DNA of 10,736 nt from contig JAPLCH010000090.1 in NCBI GenBank assembly GCA_026392325.1, forward strand, positions 8,298 through 19,033. Direction: 5' to 3'. The position numbers were made by a program, and so were the translations under genes. This DNA is from Solirubrobacterales bacterium. GTDB taxonomy: Bacteria > Actinomycetota > Thermoleophilia > Solirubrobacterales > Solirubrobacteraceae. How positions within the stretch are numbered: position 1 is the stretch's first letter; every line of letters starts with the position of its first letter. This document shows positions 1-7,356 of the stretch, piece by piece. The notes beneath the pieces were generated by a model. That model was given only the letters and a program-made list of their open reading frames with translations. It made no database searches and was not told the origin of the DNA.

Positions 1-114
1 AGTTACCCGCAAGTCAGCCGGGACGGCAGCCTCGGTTGTGACATCGCCGGGACCAACATCCTCGGCAAGTGCGACGCGGACAACATCTTCGATATTCGGG
101 CGCAGACCGCTCAA
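1..114 (-). CDS. nadC: Nicotinate-nucleotide pyrophosphorylase (quinolinate phosphoribosyltransferase), N-terminal fragment
   Basis: Only the first 38 codons are inside the window; the frame is open to position 1. NadC makes nicotinate mononucleotide from quinolinate and PRPP in de novo NAD synthesis in the cytosol. What is seen is the conserved N-terminal signature of the family, VRVALAEDVGPGDVTTEAAVP, residues about 12-32, which belongs to the N-terminal alpha/beta domain. The start is taken as TTG at 114-112, because no other start codon lies in frame nearby and AGGGGA sits 6 nt upstream. The TTG overlaps the stop of the upstream decarboxylase gene (TTGA), so translation is probably coupled to it. 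The product call rests on a short fragment but a recognisable one; the active-site residues lie outside the window. Confidence 0.82.
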   Translation of the reverse strand, partial: MSGLRPNIEDVVRVALAEDVGPGDVTTEAAVPADLRVT

Positions 115-1610
115 CTTCCGTCCCCTGCCATCACCACGATCGAAGTGAACTCCGGGTCGCTTGCTCCGTGAAGCTGGGCTCCACTTTCAAGGATTGCCCG
201 GAGGTAACCGACAAGTTCGTCTGTGATCACTTCACCCGGAAGCAGGGCGGGAATGCCAGGCGGGTATCCGGCGATCGTTTCGCAGGAGACTCTCCCAACT
301 GCAAGGTCGACTGGCACGGCCTCGCCAACGCCAAGGAACGCCTCCCGTGGAGTGACGCTCGTGCCTTGTTGCAGTACCTCAGGCGGCCTTACGATCGCGC
401 CCACCGCTGTTGATGAAGGTTCACCCCGACGGACCACGCCGGCGAGGTCCAGAGAGAACCTCTCCATCTGCTCAACAGGCTGCGCAATTCCGAGCACGAG
501 GACGAGCGTTGCCTGTGTTTTGAGCTCAACATGTGTGTCATGGAGCTCCCGAAGGTCCTGTGCAAGCTCAAATCCTGTTCGGCCTGTGCCGCGAACATCG
601 ATGGAGATTCTCAGTGGATCCCACTCCATGGCACCGTTCGCGCCGTGGCTGAAATCTCCGACCACTCGACAGCCCGGGATTGCGTCAATCCGTTCGCGCA
701 GGGCTGATGCGGCGGTCAAGGTCCGGTCCAGCAGTGCTTCCCCATGCACTGCGAGCTGACGTCGGGCAGCGTCCAGGGACGCGTTCAAGAGGCATGAAGC
801 GGATGTTGAACGGACTATCCGAACGCAACGAGCAACGCGCCCAAGGTCAATCCGATCACCCGGAGCGACATGGAGCATTGCCGACTGGGTAAGGCTTCCC
901 ACCGTCTTGTGCGTTGAGGTCAGGACTGCATCGGCGCCAGAGGCGATCGCCGAAGCTGGAACACCCGGGTGCGCTCCGAAATGGGCACCCCACGACTGAT
1001 CAACAACCAACGCGGCCCCGTGGGAATGGGCAACAGCTGCAAGTGCCGGAACATCAGCGCAGGAGCCGTAATAGGTAGGGCTGACGACAAAGACCGTGGA
1101 GATCTCCGGATTGGCATCAAGCACACCCTCAAGAGCAGCAGGCGTAACTCCATGCGCCATTCCCATCTCCTCGTCGTACTCGGGGGCAACCCAAACCGGG
1201 GTTCCTCCAGAGAGGACAAGTCCATCAATCACAGAGGCATGTGCATTGCGCTGAACTGCCACCTTGGTCCCATGCGGTGCAAGGGCAAGGCAGAGAGCAT
1301 GGTTTCCCTGGCTGGCCCCGTTCGTCAGGAAGAAAGTCCGCTGAGCGCCATGGAACTCTGCCGCGAGCCTCTCTGCGCTCTCGAATGGAGTTGGGGACGG
1401 ACCAATGTCAATCCCCTCCTGCCCTTGCGAAAGGTCGAGTAGCAATGCCCGCTCACCAATCGCACCGACAAGTCCGGGGTCTGCGCCCTCCCCGCCCTTA
1501 TGGCCGGGAACGTGGAACCGAGTTGACCCCCGGAGGCCGCGCGCGACCACGGCGTCCAAGTACGGGGTCGTCGGCTGACCACCCTCGTAGCGTGTCGGGT
1601 CCTCACTCAT
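111..1610 (-). CDS. Orn/Lys/Arg decarboxylase family protein (PLP-dependent, fold type I)
   Basis: A 499-residue cytosolic enzyme of the short Bacillus SpeA/lysine-decarboxylase-like group, usually about 480-500 aa and lacking the wing domain of the inducible enterobacterial enzymes. It decarboxylates arginine, lysine or ornithine to a polyamine precursor; the substrate cannot be read from sequence. Seen: the N-terminal RFHVPGHKGG (31-40), FLTNGASQGNHA (94-105), RNAHASV (121-127), the PLP-ring aspartate in VDQSWGAH (203-210), and the Schiff-base lysine K235 in STHKTVGSLTQSAM. The C-terminal Orn/Lys/Arg domain contains AGYPPGIPALLPGE near residues 445-458. The usual DEAHGAH is DQSWGAH here. 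The ATG at 1610 overlaps the prfB stop (ATGA), and its own stop overlaps the nadC start, so it sits inside a coupled operon. A link to NAD synthesis is not evident beyond adjacency. Confidence 0.88.
   Translation of the reverse strand: MSEDPTRYEGGQPTTPYLDAVVARGLRGSTRFHVPGHKGGEGADPGLVGAIGERALLLDLSQGQEGIDIGPSPTPFESAERLAAEFHGAQRTFFLTNGASQGNHALCLALAPHGTKVAVQRNAHASVIDGLVLSGGTPVWVAPEYDEEMGMAHGVTPAALEGVLDANPEISTVFVVSPTYYGSCADVPALAAVAHSHGAALVVDQSWGAHFGAHPGVPASAIASGADAVLTSTHKTVGSLTQSAMLHVAPGDRIDLGRVARCVRIVRSTSASCLLNASLDAARRQLAVHGEALLDRTLTAASALRERIDAIPGCRVVGDFSHGANGAMEWDPLRISIDVRGTGRTGFELAQDLRELHDTHVELKTQATLVLVLGIAQPVEQMERFSLDLAGVVRRGEPSSTAVGAIVRPPEVLQQGTSVTPREAFLGVGEAVPVDLAVGRVSCETIAGYPPGIPALLPGEVITDELVGYLRAILESGAQLHGASDPEFTSIVVMAGDGS
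121..126 (-). promoter_or_regulatory. Ribosome binding site deciding the TTG start of nadC
   Basis: Minus-strand AGGGGA lies within the last codons of the decarboxylase gene, 6 nt before the TTG at 114-112. It is the best Shine-Dalgarno match near any gene start in this window and is the main reason to accept the rare TTG start. Confidence 0.55.
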
Positions 1611-2717
1611 GCCGAGGCACTCTTCATCAGAAAGGCACGGGCGAAGCCATCAAGGTCGCCGTCCAGGACGCGCTGCGGATCACCAACCTCATGGTCAGTT
1701 CGATGGTCCTTGACCATCGCGTACGGGTGGAGCACATAGCTGCGGATCTGCGATCCGAAGTTCACATCCTGGGCTTCGCCCTTTGCAGCAGAAATCTCAT
1801 CCCGGCGGCGCTGCTCCTCACGCTCAATCAGCTTCGCGCGCAACATGCCCATCGCGGTCTGACGGTTGGCCGTCTGGGAGCGCTCGTTCTGGCACTGAAC
1901 AACGATTCCCGATGGCTTGTGAGTAATGCGCACTGCCGAGTCGGTCTTGTTGACATGCTGCCCGCCGGCGCCCGAAGCCCGGTAGGTGTCCACCTGAAGG
2001 TCATCGTCGTCAATCACAATCTCGCCAGTGTCTGCAATGACTGGGGCGATCTCAACGCCGGCAAAGGATGTCTGGCGACGGTTCGCCGAGTCAAACGGGC
2101 TAAGGCGGACAAGCCTGTGGACGCCTCTCTCGGACTGGTAAAGACCGTATGCGTTGTCCCCGCTGGCCTTGAAGGTTGCCGACTTGATGCCTGCTTCCTC
2201 CCCGGGGGACGCTTCAAGAAGTTCAGTTGAGTAGCCGCGCGACTCAGCCCAGCGAAGTTCCATGCGCAACACCATCTCAGCCCAGTCTTGGGCGTCAGTG
2301 CCACCGGCGCCAGCGTTGACCGTTACAAGTGCGTCTCCACCGTCGTACTTGCCGGAGAACAGACGTTCCTCCTCAAGCCGCTCAAGGCGTGCCTCAGTCG
2401 CGTCAAGCATGACCCCGAGCTCCTCCGCCATGGAGTCATCTTCCTTGGCCAACTCTGCGATGTCGTCGAGATCTTCGACCTCGCCCTGCAGGGTCCTGAA
2501 TGACTCCAGCCGTTTCGTTACGCGGGAATGCTCAGCTGAGGTCGCAGCGGCCTTCTCCTGGGCGTCCCAAAAGCCGGGAGCACCCATCTCCTCCTCAAGC
2601 TCACCAACGCGTGTTTCAAGGGAAGCGGGGTCAAAGATAATCCGCGAGCAGCTTCAGCTGGTCACGGATTGCCGCAAGCCTCTGCGGTGTTGAAACGGTT
2701 CGGGGTGCGTCAGCCAT
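1607..2717 (-). CDS. prfB: Peptide chain release factor 2, expressed by programmed +1 frameshift
   Basis: RF2 recognises UGA and UAA and releases the finished protein from the ribosome. The complete gene is in two frames. Zero frame: ATG at 2717 to CTT at 2636-2634, 28 codons, then an in-frame TGA at 2633-2631. After a +1 shift that skips T2633, reading resumes at GAC (2632-2630) and runs to the TGA at 1609-1607, giving 369 aa, normal for the family. Seen: the stop-codon recognition tripeptide SPF at residues 206-208 and the catalytic GGQ in RASGAGGQHVNKTDSAVR at 251-253, within one residue of the E. coli numbering. The junction reads ADYL/DPASLETRVGELEEEMGAPGFWD, seamless family sequence. 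The ATG directly follows the secA TAG; GGGG lies 5 nt before it. High RF2 should terminate at the TGA and low RF2 allow the shift, so it is autoregulated. An annotation starting at the ATG at 2587 would lose the first 43 residues. Confidence 0.95.
2629..2642 (-). other. prfB programmed +1 frameshift site (CTT TGA C)
   Basis: Minus strand reads GAT TAT CTT TGA CC. The slippery CTT-T, the in-frame UGA and the following C (a poor termination context) match the classical RF2 site exactly. The usual Shine-Dalgarno-like stimulator 3 nt upstream of CTT (AGGGGG in E. coli) is not obvious: the bases there are GCGGAT, with only a GGA-type partial match. The shift is inferred from gene structure, but the conserved protein across the junction makes it hard to explain otherwise. 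Confidence 0.93.
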
Positions 2718-5700
2718 CTATTCCCCGTGGCACTTCTTGTACTTCTTGCCCGACCCGCACCAGCATGGGTCATTTCGGCCAATCTGATCCTCGTCAGCCA
2801 AGACACGCTGTTCAACCGCTGGCCCCTTGGGCAGGTCAAGCTGCTCGAAGGCGTCGTTGATCTTCTTCATGGCCTTCTGGTCACCGGCTTGCGCGCGGTC
2901 AATCGTCTGCTGTCCAACAGCATTCACGATGTAGTTCTCAAGTGATTGTGGATCGTTGATGTCCACGGTCGCGGCGGTGACCGGACCTCCGGTTGGAGCT
3001 GCTGCGGGTGCGCCTCCGCCTGCCATGGCAGCTGCAGCTGCCTCCGCCAGAGCGGATGGCTGGTTCTCCTTGGGACCGGAGTAGTTAAGTGCGGGACCTG
3101 ACTGCGCTCCGGAAGGCTGGGCCGGGAGGACAGCTTCTCCGTCAACTTCGACAACAACATTGAAGACCATCCGTGCATAGTCAGCCCAGATTGTGTCCAT
3201 TAGGTCGCCAAAGAGAACGAATCCCTCATTCTTGTAGGCAACGAGCGGCTCTATCTGCGCAAAGCCACGCAGGTGAATGCCCTCGCGGAGATAGTCCATG
3301 TCGTAGAGGTGTTCCTTCCACCTCTGGTCAATGATCTCGAGCAGCAGGTAGCGCTCAAGCTCGCCCATCAGCTCAGCTCCGAGCTCCTCGCCACGGCGCT
3401 CATAGTTGCTGATCAGGAAGTCTTCGACCCCCTCGCCCAGTTCAGACCGATCAATGTCATTTGTTGGGAAACGGCTGCGCAGCTCATCTGAGGGAGCGAT
3501 CTCCTCAAGTCGATCAAAGAGTCCTTCGATGTCCCACTCTTCAACGAAATCACCAGCGGTGTATTCCGCGACAAGCCGATCAGCCAACTTCACCATCTCG
3601 GCGCGGGCCTGATCACCGATCTCCGCTCCTTCAAGAATGTCATCGCGATACCGGTAGATGATCTCCCTCTGCTGATTGAGCACGTCGTCGTACTCAAGAA
3701 CGCGTTTGCGCATCAGGAAGTTCTGCTCTTCAACCTTGCGCTGCGCCTTTTCGATCTGCTTGGAAAGCATGCCAGCCTCAATCGGCTCCTCGTTGCCCTC
3801 CTCGTCAACCGATCCCAGACGGTCAAGGATCTTGTAGATCCGATCGCCTGCGAACAGACGGACCAGATCATCCTCTGCTGACAGGAAGAATCGGGAGTAG
3901 CCAGGATCACCCTGACGGCCTGCGCGGCCACGCAGCTGATTGTCAATCCTTCGTGATTCGTGACGCTCCGTGCCGATGATGCAAAGGCCGCCGGCTTCCA
4001 TCACTCGCTCACGGTCAACCTCAACCTTCGCTTCGACTGCTGGGGTCAAGCGGGCAAGGGCGTCATCCCACTTGTCGCTGCCTTCCTTGACGCCTTCGCC
4101 TTCTGCAGCGATGGCCACAAGAGCTTCGATGCTTCCTCCGAGCTTGATGTCAACACCACGGCCAGCCATGTTGGTGGCAATCGTGACGGCGCCGGGAAGA
4201 CCCGCGAGGGCGATCGTCTCACCTTCCTTCTCTGCAAATTCAGGCTTTGCGTTCAGAACGCTGTGCTTGATGCCGGCTTTGCCCAGCTGCTCGGACAAGA
4301 GCTCGGAAACCTCAACGGAAATCGTGCCGACCAGAACTGGCTGATCGATGGCGTTGCGCTTGACGATCTCCCTTACGACCGCGCTCCATTTGCCCTCTCG
4401 GGTTTTGAAGACTTGGTCGTTGTGGTCCTCACGGATCATTTCCTGATTGGTCGGGATCTGGACTACTTGAAGTTCGTAGATCTTCATGAACTCGGTTGCC
4501 TCTGTCAGTGCAGTACCGGTCATCCCAGCGAGCTTCTCGTACATGCGGAAGTAGTTCTGCAGCGTCACGGTTGCCAGGGTTTGGTTTTCTTCCTGGATTC
4601 GCACGCCTTCCTTGGCCTCAACTGCCTGATGCAGTCCCTCAGACCAACGGCGTCCGTCAAGGATGCGCCCGGTGAACTCATCAATGATCTTCACCTCACC
4701 GTCAACTACTGCGTACTCCACGTCCTTTTTGTAGAGCGCCTCAGCCTTGAGCGACTGGATCAGGTGGTTGACGAGGAAGCCATTTTCAGCCCTGTAGAGG
4801 TGGTCAATGCCCATGAACTTCTCGGCCTTGTTGACGCCCTGCTCGGTCACGGAGACAGTCTTGTGCTTCTCATCAAACTCAAAGTCGAAGTCTGCGACGA
4901 ACTCTTTCTTCGTCTTGGGATCCATGCCCTCAGGCTTCTCGCCAGAAACCATCGTCTTCGCGAGCTTGGCGAACTTGACGTACAGGTCTGCTGCCTGCTC
5001 AGGCGCACCACTGATGATCAGAGGGGTCCGCGCCTCATCAATAAGGATGTTGTCGACTTCGTCCACGATGCCGTAGACGTGGGCCTTTACGCCATGGCCA
5101 ACCTTTGCGCGCCCGCCGTGCTGGACCTTCTCCTCCAGTGAGGTGGCCATGTTGTCCCGGAGATAATCGAAGCCGAACTCGGAGTTGGTGCCATAGGTCA
5201 CGTCACAGGCGTAGGCCGTGCGCTTCTCATCGTAATCCTGGTTTGTCTGAAGGATTCCGATCGATACTCCGAGCAGGTCGTAGATCGGCATCATCCACTC
5301 GGCGTCTCGCTTGGCGAGGTAATCATTGACGGTCACGATGTGGACGCCCTTGCCGCTGAGGCTGTTGAGGACCACTGGGAGCGTGCCGGTAAGCGTCTTG
5401 CCTTCACCGGTCTTCATCTCCGCGATGGCGCCGCTGTGGAGAACCATGCCGCCGACAAGCTGCACATCAAAGTGTCGCATTGCCATCGTTCGTTTGCCTG
5501 CCTCACGGGTCAGGGCAAATGACTGTTCAAGCAGCTCATCAAGGGGGGTTGGGTCGTCCGCTCGAGCTTTTTCGCGCAGCTCGTCAGCGGCCGCACGAAG
5601 CTCCTCATCGGTCAGCAGCTCGAGTTCAGGCTCCCAAGCGCTGATGCGCTTGACGCGGTCCTCAAACTGCTTGTACTTCTTTCCTTCTCCCATGCGGAGA

Positions 5701-5720
5701 GCGCGCTCAAGTATTGACAC
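2718..5720 (-). CDS. secA: Preprotein translocase ATPase subunit SecA
   Basis: SecA is the cytosolic and membrane-peripheral motor that drives unfolded preproteins through SecYEG. The product is 1000 aa, slightly longer than the common 830-950. Seen in order: N-terminal family signature (LRMGEGKKYKQFE, 8-20), Walker A MKTGEGKT (102-109), Walker B/DEAD region VDEVDNILIDEARTPLIISG, the preprotein cross-linking domain, NBD2 with ATNMAGRGVDIKLGG and IDNQLRGRAGRQGDPG, the helical scaffold beginning near EYDDVLNQQRE, and an Ala/Gly/Pro-rich linker. It ends in a complete zinc-binding SEC-C tail, C986, C988, C997, H998 (CWCGSGKKYKKCHGE), which binds SecB or lipids in other bacteria. The start is GTG at 5720-5718, matching the usual MSIL N-terminus; its Shine-Dalgarno is weak (GGGG only 1 nt away), so coupling to comF 9 nt upstream is likely. 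prfB follows with no spacer. No missing catalytic motif. Confidence 0.98.
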   Translation of the reverse strand: MSILERALRMGEGKKYKQFEDRVKRISAWEPELELLTDEELRAAADELREKARADDPTPLDELLEQSFALTREAGKRTMAMRHFDVQLVGGMVLHSGAIAEMKTGEGKTLTGTLPVVLNSLSGKGVHIVTVNDYLAKRDAEWMMPIYDLLGVSIGILQTNQDYDEKRTAYACDVTYGTNSEFGFDYLRDNMATSLEEKVQHGGRAKVGHGVKAHVYGIVDEVDNILIDEARTPLIISGAPEQAADLYVKFAKLAKTMVSGEKPEGMDPKTKKEFVADFDFEFDEKHKTVSVTEQGVNKAEKFMGIDHLYRAENGFLVNHLIQSLKAEALYKKDVEYAVVDGEVKIIDEFTGRILDGRRWSEGLHQAVEAKEGVRIQEENQTLATVTLQNYFRMYEKLAGMTGTALTEATEFMKIYELQVVQIPTNQEMIREDHNDQVFKTREGKWSAVVREIVKRNAIDQPVLVGTISVEVSELLSEQLGKAGIKHSVLNAKPEFAEKEGETIALAGLPGAVTIATNMAGRGVDIKLGGSIEALVAIAAEGEGVKEGSDKWDDALARLTPAVEAKVEVDRERVMEAGGLCIIGTERHESRRIDNQLRGRAGRQGDPGYSRFFLSAEDDLVRLFAGDRIYKILDRLGSVDEEGNEEPIEAGMLSKQIEKAQRKVEEQNFLMRKRVLEYDDVLNQQREIIYRYRDDILEGAEIGDQARAEMVKLADRLVAEYTAGDFVEEWDIEGLFDRLEEIAPSDELRSRFPTNDIDRSELGEGVEDFLISNYERRGEELGAELMGELERYLLLEIIDQRWKEHLYDMDYLREGIHLRGFAQIEPLVAYKNEGFVLFGDLMDTIWADYARMVFNVVVEVDGEAVLPAQPSGAQSGPALNYSGPKENQPSALAEAAAAAMAGGGAPAAAPTGGPVTAATVDINDPQSLENYIVNAVGQQTIDRAQAGDQKAMKKINDAFEQLDLPKGPAVEQRVLADEDQIGRNDPCWCGSGKKYKKCHGE

Positions 5721-5729
5721 ACCCCGAGG

Positions 5730-6461
5730 CTACCAACTGCGGGCTGGACCACCCTTTACACCGGGCGGAAGCGTTCGGGCAAAGGTCATGCAGAAGACCC
5801 GTTGAGCCCCCGCATCAAGCAGCGCCCCGGCCGAGGCTGCAAGGCTTGCGCCGGTCGTATGTACGTCATCAACGAGCAGACATTCAGCTGGCGCAGGTTG
5901 GAGGCAGCTCACCCGAATGCGCCCCTCCCGCATCCGCTCAGTCCTCGATGCCCCGGCTTGCCACCCCGATCCCCTGCCACCGTCTCGCTTGAGGAGGCTG
6001 ATGAATGGACGACCCAGGACCTCGGCGAGTTGGGATCCGAGGACTTTCGCATGGTCAACCCCAGTGGACCTGAATCTGGCGGGATGACCCGGCACCGAAA
6101 CAACTCCCATTCCGGATGGAGCGGGAAGGGACTCAGAGCGGCTCATCTCAAGGGCCATCACGCGGGCAATGGCTTTTGATCCCGAGCCCTTCAGTGCAAC
6201 AACAAGTCCTGGGGCTGGGCCGGCGTGAACACAGGCAGCGCCGACGCTCTCCCATGGAGCAGCTGGTCCCAGACATCTGACACATGGCACCGGCAGGGCG
6301 CAGAAGGGACAGAGGTCGCCAGTCAGTCTGGGCATTTGGTCAGAGCACTTCGAGCAGAGAACGTCACGTGCTCCGGGCGGCTCGCATCCACATCCTGCGC
6401 AGCGAGGCGGGATGAGGAAACTGAGCGCGAACCGAAGCGGGTCTTGACGAGGCATCACCAC
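5730..6461 (-). CDS. comF: ComF family protein (double zinc finger plus phosphoribosyltransferase-like domain)
   Basis: A 243-aa cytosolic protein. Family members are linked to natural DNA uptake (ComFC/ComF/GntX group), but most are of unproven function. Seen: an N-terminal cysteine cluster with four CxxC-type pairs, C21/C24, C36/C39, C51/C54 and C60/C63, consistent with bound zinc; then a type I phosphoribosyltransferase domain with the degenerate SVPGHPARFRSTGVDHA segment (122-138) and a clear PRPP loop CLLVDDVHTTGAS (194-206). Starts are ambiguous: GTG 6461, GTG 6458 and ATG 6455 lie in a row, none with a good Shine-Dalgarno; a stop (TGA) lies 7 codons upstream, so the gene cannot extend further. 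First gene of the comF-secA-prfB-decarboxylase-nadC run, divergent from ctaG. Many actinobacteria carry a hibernation factor gene (hpf) between comF and secA; none fits here. Confidence 0.88.
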   Translation of the reverse strand: MVMPRQDPLRFALSFLIPPRCAGCGCEPPGARDVLCSKCSDQMPRLTGDLCPFCALPVPCVRCLGPAAPWESVGAACVHAGPAPGLVVALKGSGSKAIARVMALEMSRSESLPAPSGMGVVSVPGHPARFRSTGVDHAKVLGSQLAEVLGRPFISLLKRDGGRGSGWQAGASRTERMREGRIRVSCLQPAPAECLLVDDVHTTGASLAASAGALLDAGAQRVFCMTFARTLPPGVKGGPARSW

Positions 6462-6514
6462 AGCGTTGCGTCCAAAGACTCACGATTTACGCATAGCGTG
6501 CGACGATCCTCCCA
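6462..6514. promoter_or_regulatory. Divergent intergenic region, comF and ctaG promoters
   Basis: These 53 nt are the only space for promoters of both the five-gene minus-strand run and ctaG. It holds a small inverted repeat, ACGC-ATA-GCGT at 6489-6499. On the plus strand TAGCGT (6494-6499) fits TANNNT but lacks a convincing -35; on the minus strand TAAATC is a poor -10. The hexamers are weak, so only the location is supported. Promoters may extend into either coding region. Confidence 0.4.
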
Positions 6515-7342
6515 ATGAGCAGCCTCCAACTTCTCGCAGCGGCCACCCCAGCTGGCCCGGACGCAGGCTCTCCCCTCGTCGCCCTTGTCGCAGCTGCCTA
6601 CCTTGCTGTCTATGTCTGGCGCTGGCTCAAGTGTCAACGCGACTCAAAGGTGCGCAGTCCCGGATGGGCCCGCCTGGTCGCCTTCAGCGCCGGCTGTCTC
6701 CTGATGGCTGGGGCCTTGGGCCCGCCGCTTGACCGCTGGGCGGAACAGTCAGCCACCATGCACATGGTCCAGCATGTGATCCTGCTCGACTTCATCCCGC
6801 TGCTGCTCTTTGCGGGGCTCACCAAAGCCATGCTTCGACCTGCAACGAAGCTGCTTCACGGCCTTGAGGACAAGGTCGGGTTCCTTGCCACACCAGCATT
6901 CGCCGTGATGGCCTACTGCGGAGCGATGTTCTTCTGGCATGTGCCACCGGTCTACGACTCAGCATTGAAAAACGGGACTATCCACGCGTTTGAACACATC
7001 ACGCTGCTGACAGCGGGGCTCCTTTACTGGTGGCACCTGATCAGTCCCGTGCGGGTCAGATACCGCCTTTCTGGCACAGGACCGGTCCTGTACATGGCAA
7101 CAACAAAGATTCTCGTGGGAATCCTCGGGATTGTCCTGATCTACTCACCACGTTCCCTCTACGCCTATACCGGGACATTCCTCGGCATGGATCCACTCAC
7201 AGACCAACACGTGGCCGGAGCGGTTATGGCAACCGAGCAGACATTCGTGATGGGAGTGGCGTTCGCGCTGCTGTTCCTGCGGATGCTCGCTGACAGCGAA
7301 CGCCGTCAGGTGCAGAAGGAAAAGCTGTCGGACGCGAGCTGA
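6515..7342 (+). CDS. ctaG: Cytochrome c oxidase assembly protein, Caa3-type CtaG family
   Basis: A polytopic membrane protein of 275 aa that assists assembly, probably copper handling, of caa3-type haem-copper oxidases. It is the Bacillus/actinobacterial CtaG (Caa3_CtaG family), unrelated to the Cox11-type CtaG. Seen: about seven hydrophobic segments (roughly 20-36, 52-70, 85-103, 125-141, 160-176, 192-210, 233-256) and the histidine-rich family motifs HMVQH (83-87), FFWHVPPVYDSAL (139-151), HAFEH (157-161), YWWH (171-174) and DQHVAGAVM (230-238), whose His residues are candidate metal ligands. A charged C-terminal tail (REEK-rich, 256-275) should be cytosolic. ATG at 6515 has no Shine-Dalgarno (CCTCCC precedes it). 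No oxidase subunit gene is adjacent, so it stands alone here. The stop lies within a palindrome shared with the convergent gene. Confidence 0.9.
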   Translation: MSSLQLLAAATPAGPDAGSPLVALVAAAYLAVYVWRWLKCQRDSKVRSPGWARLVAFSAGCLLMAGALGPPLDRWAEQSATMHMVQHVILLDFIPLLLFAGLTKAMLRPATKLLHGLEDKVGFLATPAFAVMAYCGAMFFWHVPPVYDSALKNGTIHAFEHITLLTAGLLYWWHLISPVRVRYRLSGTGPVLYMATTKILVGILGIVLIYSPRSLYAYTGTFLGMDPLTDQHVAGAVMATEQTFVMGVAFALLFLRMLADSERRQVQKEKLSDAS

Positions 7343-7356
7343 CGCCAGGCGTCAGC
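7338..7356. repeat. Perfect palindrome spanning both convergent stop codons, possible bidirectional hairpin
   Basis: GCTGACGCC-A-GGCGTCAGC is a perfect 9-bp inverted repeat around one base; in RNA, realistically 8 bp with a CAG loop. It contains the ctaG TGA (7340-7342) on the plus strand and, by symmetry, the TGA of the secreted-protein gene (7354-7352) on the minus strand. Neither side has a U-tract, so it is not a classical intrinsic terminator; it could act as an mRNA 3' end stabiliser or a U-less terminator for both genes. Confidence 0.55.

Noticed and set aside
1241..2230. 329-aa open frame on the plus strand opposite prfB and the decarboxylase
   Set aside because: Crosses two well-supported genes on the other strand and shows no family motif; a shadow of high-GC codon use.
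2631..2633. In-frame TGA in prfB as a pseudogene-making mutation
   Set aside because: The CTT TGA C context and the seamless RF2 protein after a +1 shift identify it as the programmed frameshift, not damage.
3960..5141. 393-aa open frame on the plus strand opposite secA
   Set aside because: It lies entirely antisense to conserved secA coding sequence, has no Shine-Dalgarno or recognisable domain, and its length is explained by the codon bias of the opposite strand.
6484..6498. Four-codon reading frame (ATG CGT AAA TCG TGA, minus strand) upstream of comF, preceded by GGGAGG
   Set aside because: In frame with comF and tempting as a leader peptide, but the spacing to GGGAGG is 13 nt, the frame is tiny, and there is no sign of attenuation structure.
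6515..7342. ctaG product as a Cox11-type copper chaperone
   Set aside because: It is polytopic with HMVQH/FFWHVPP/DQHVAG motifs of the Caa3_CtaG family; Cox11 has a single membrane segment and a periplasmic CxC-type domain.
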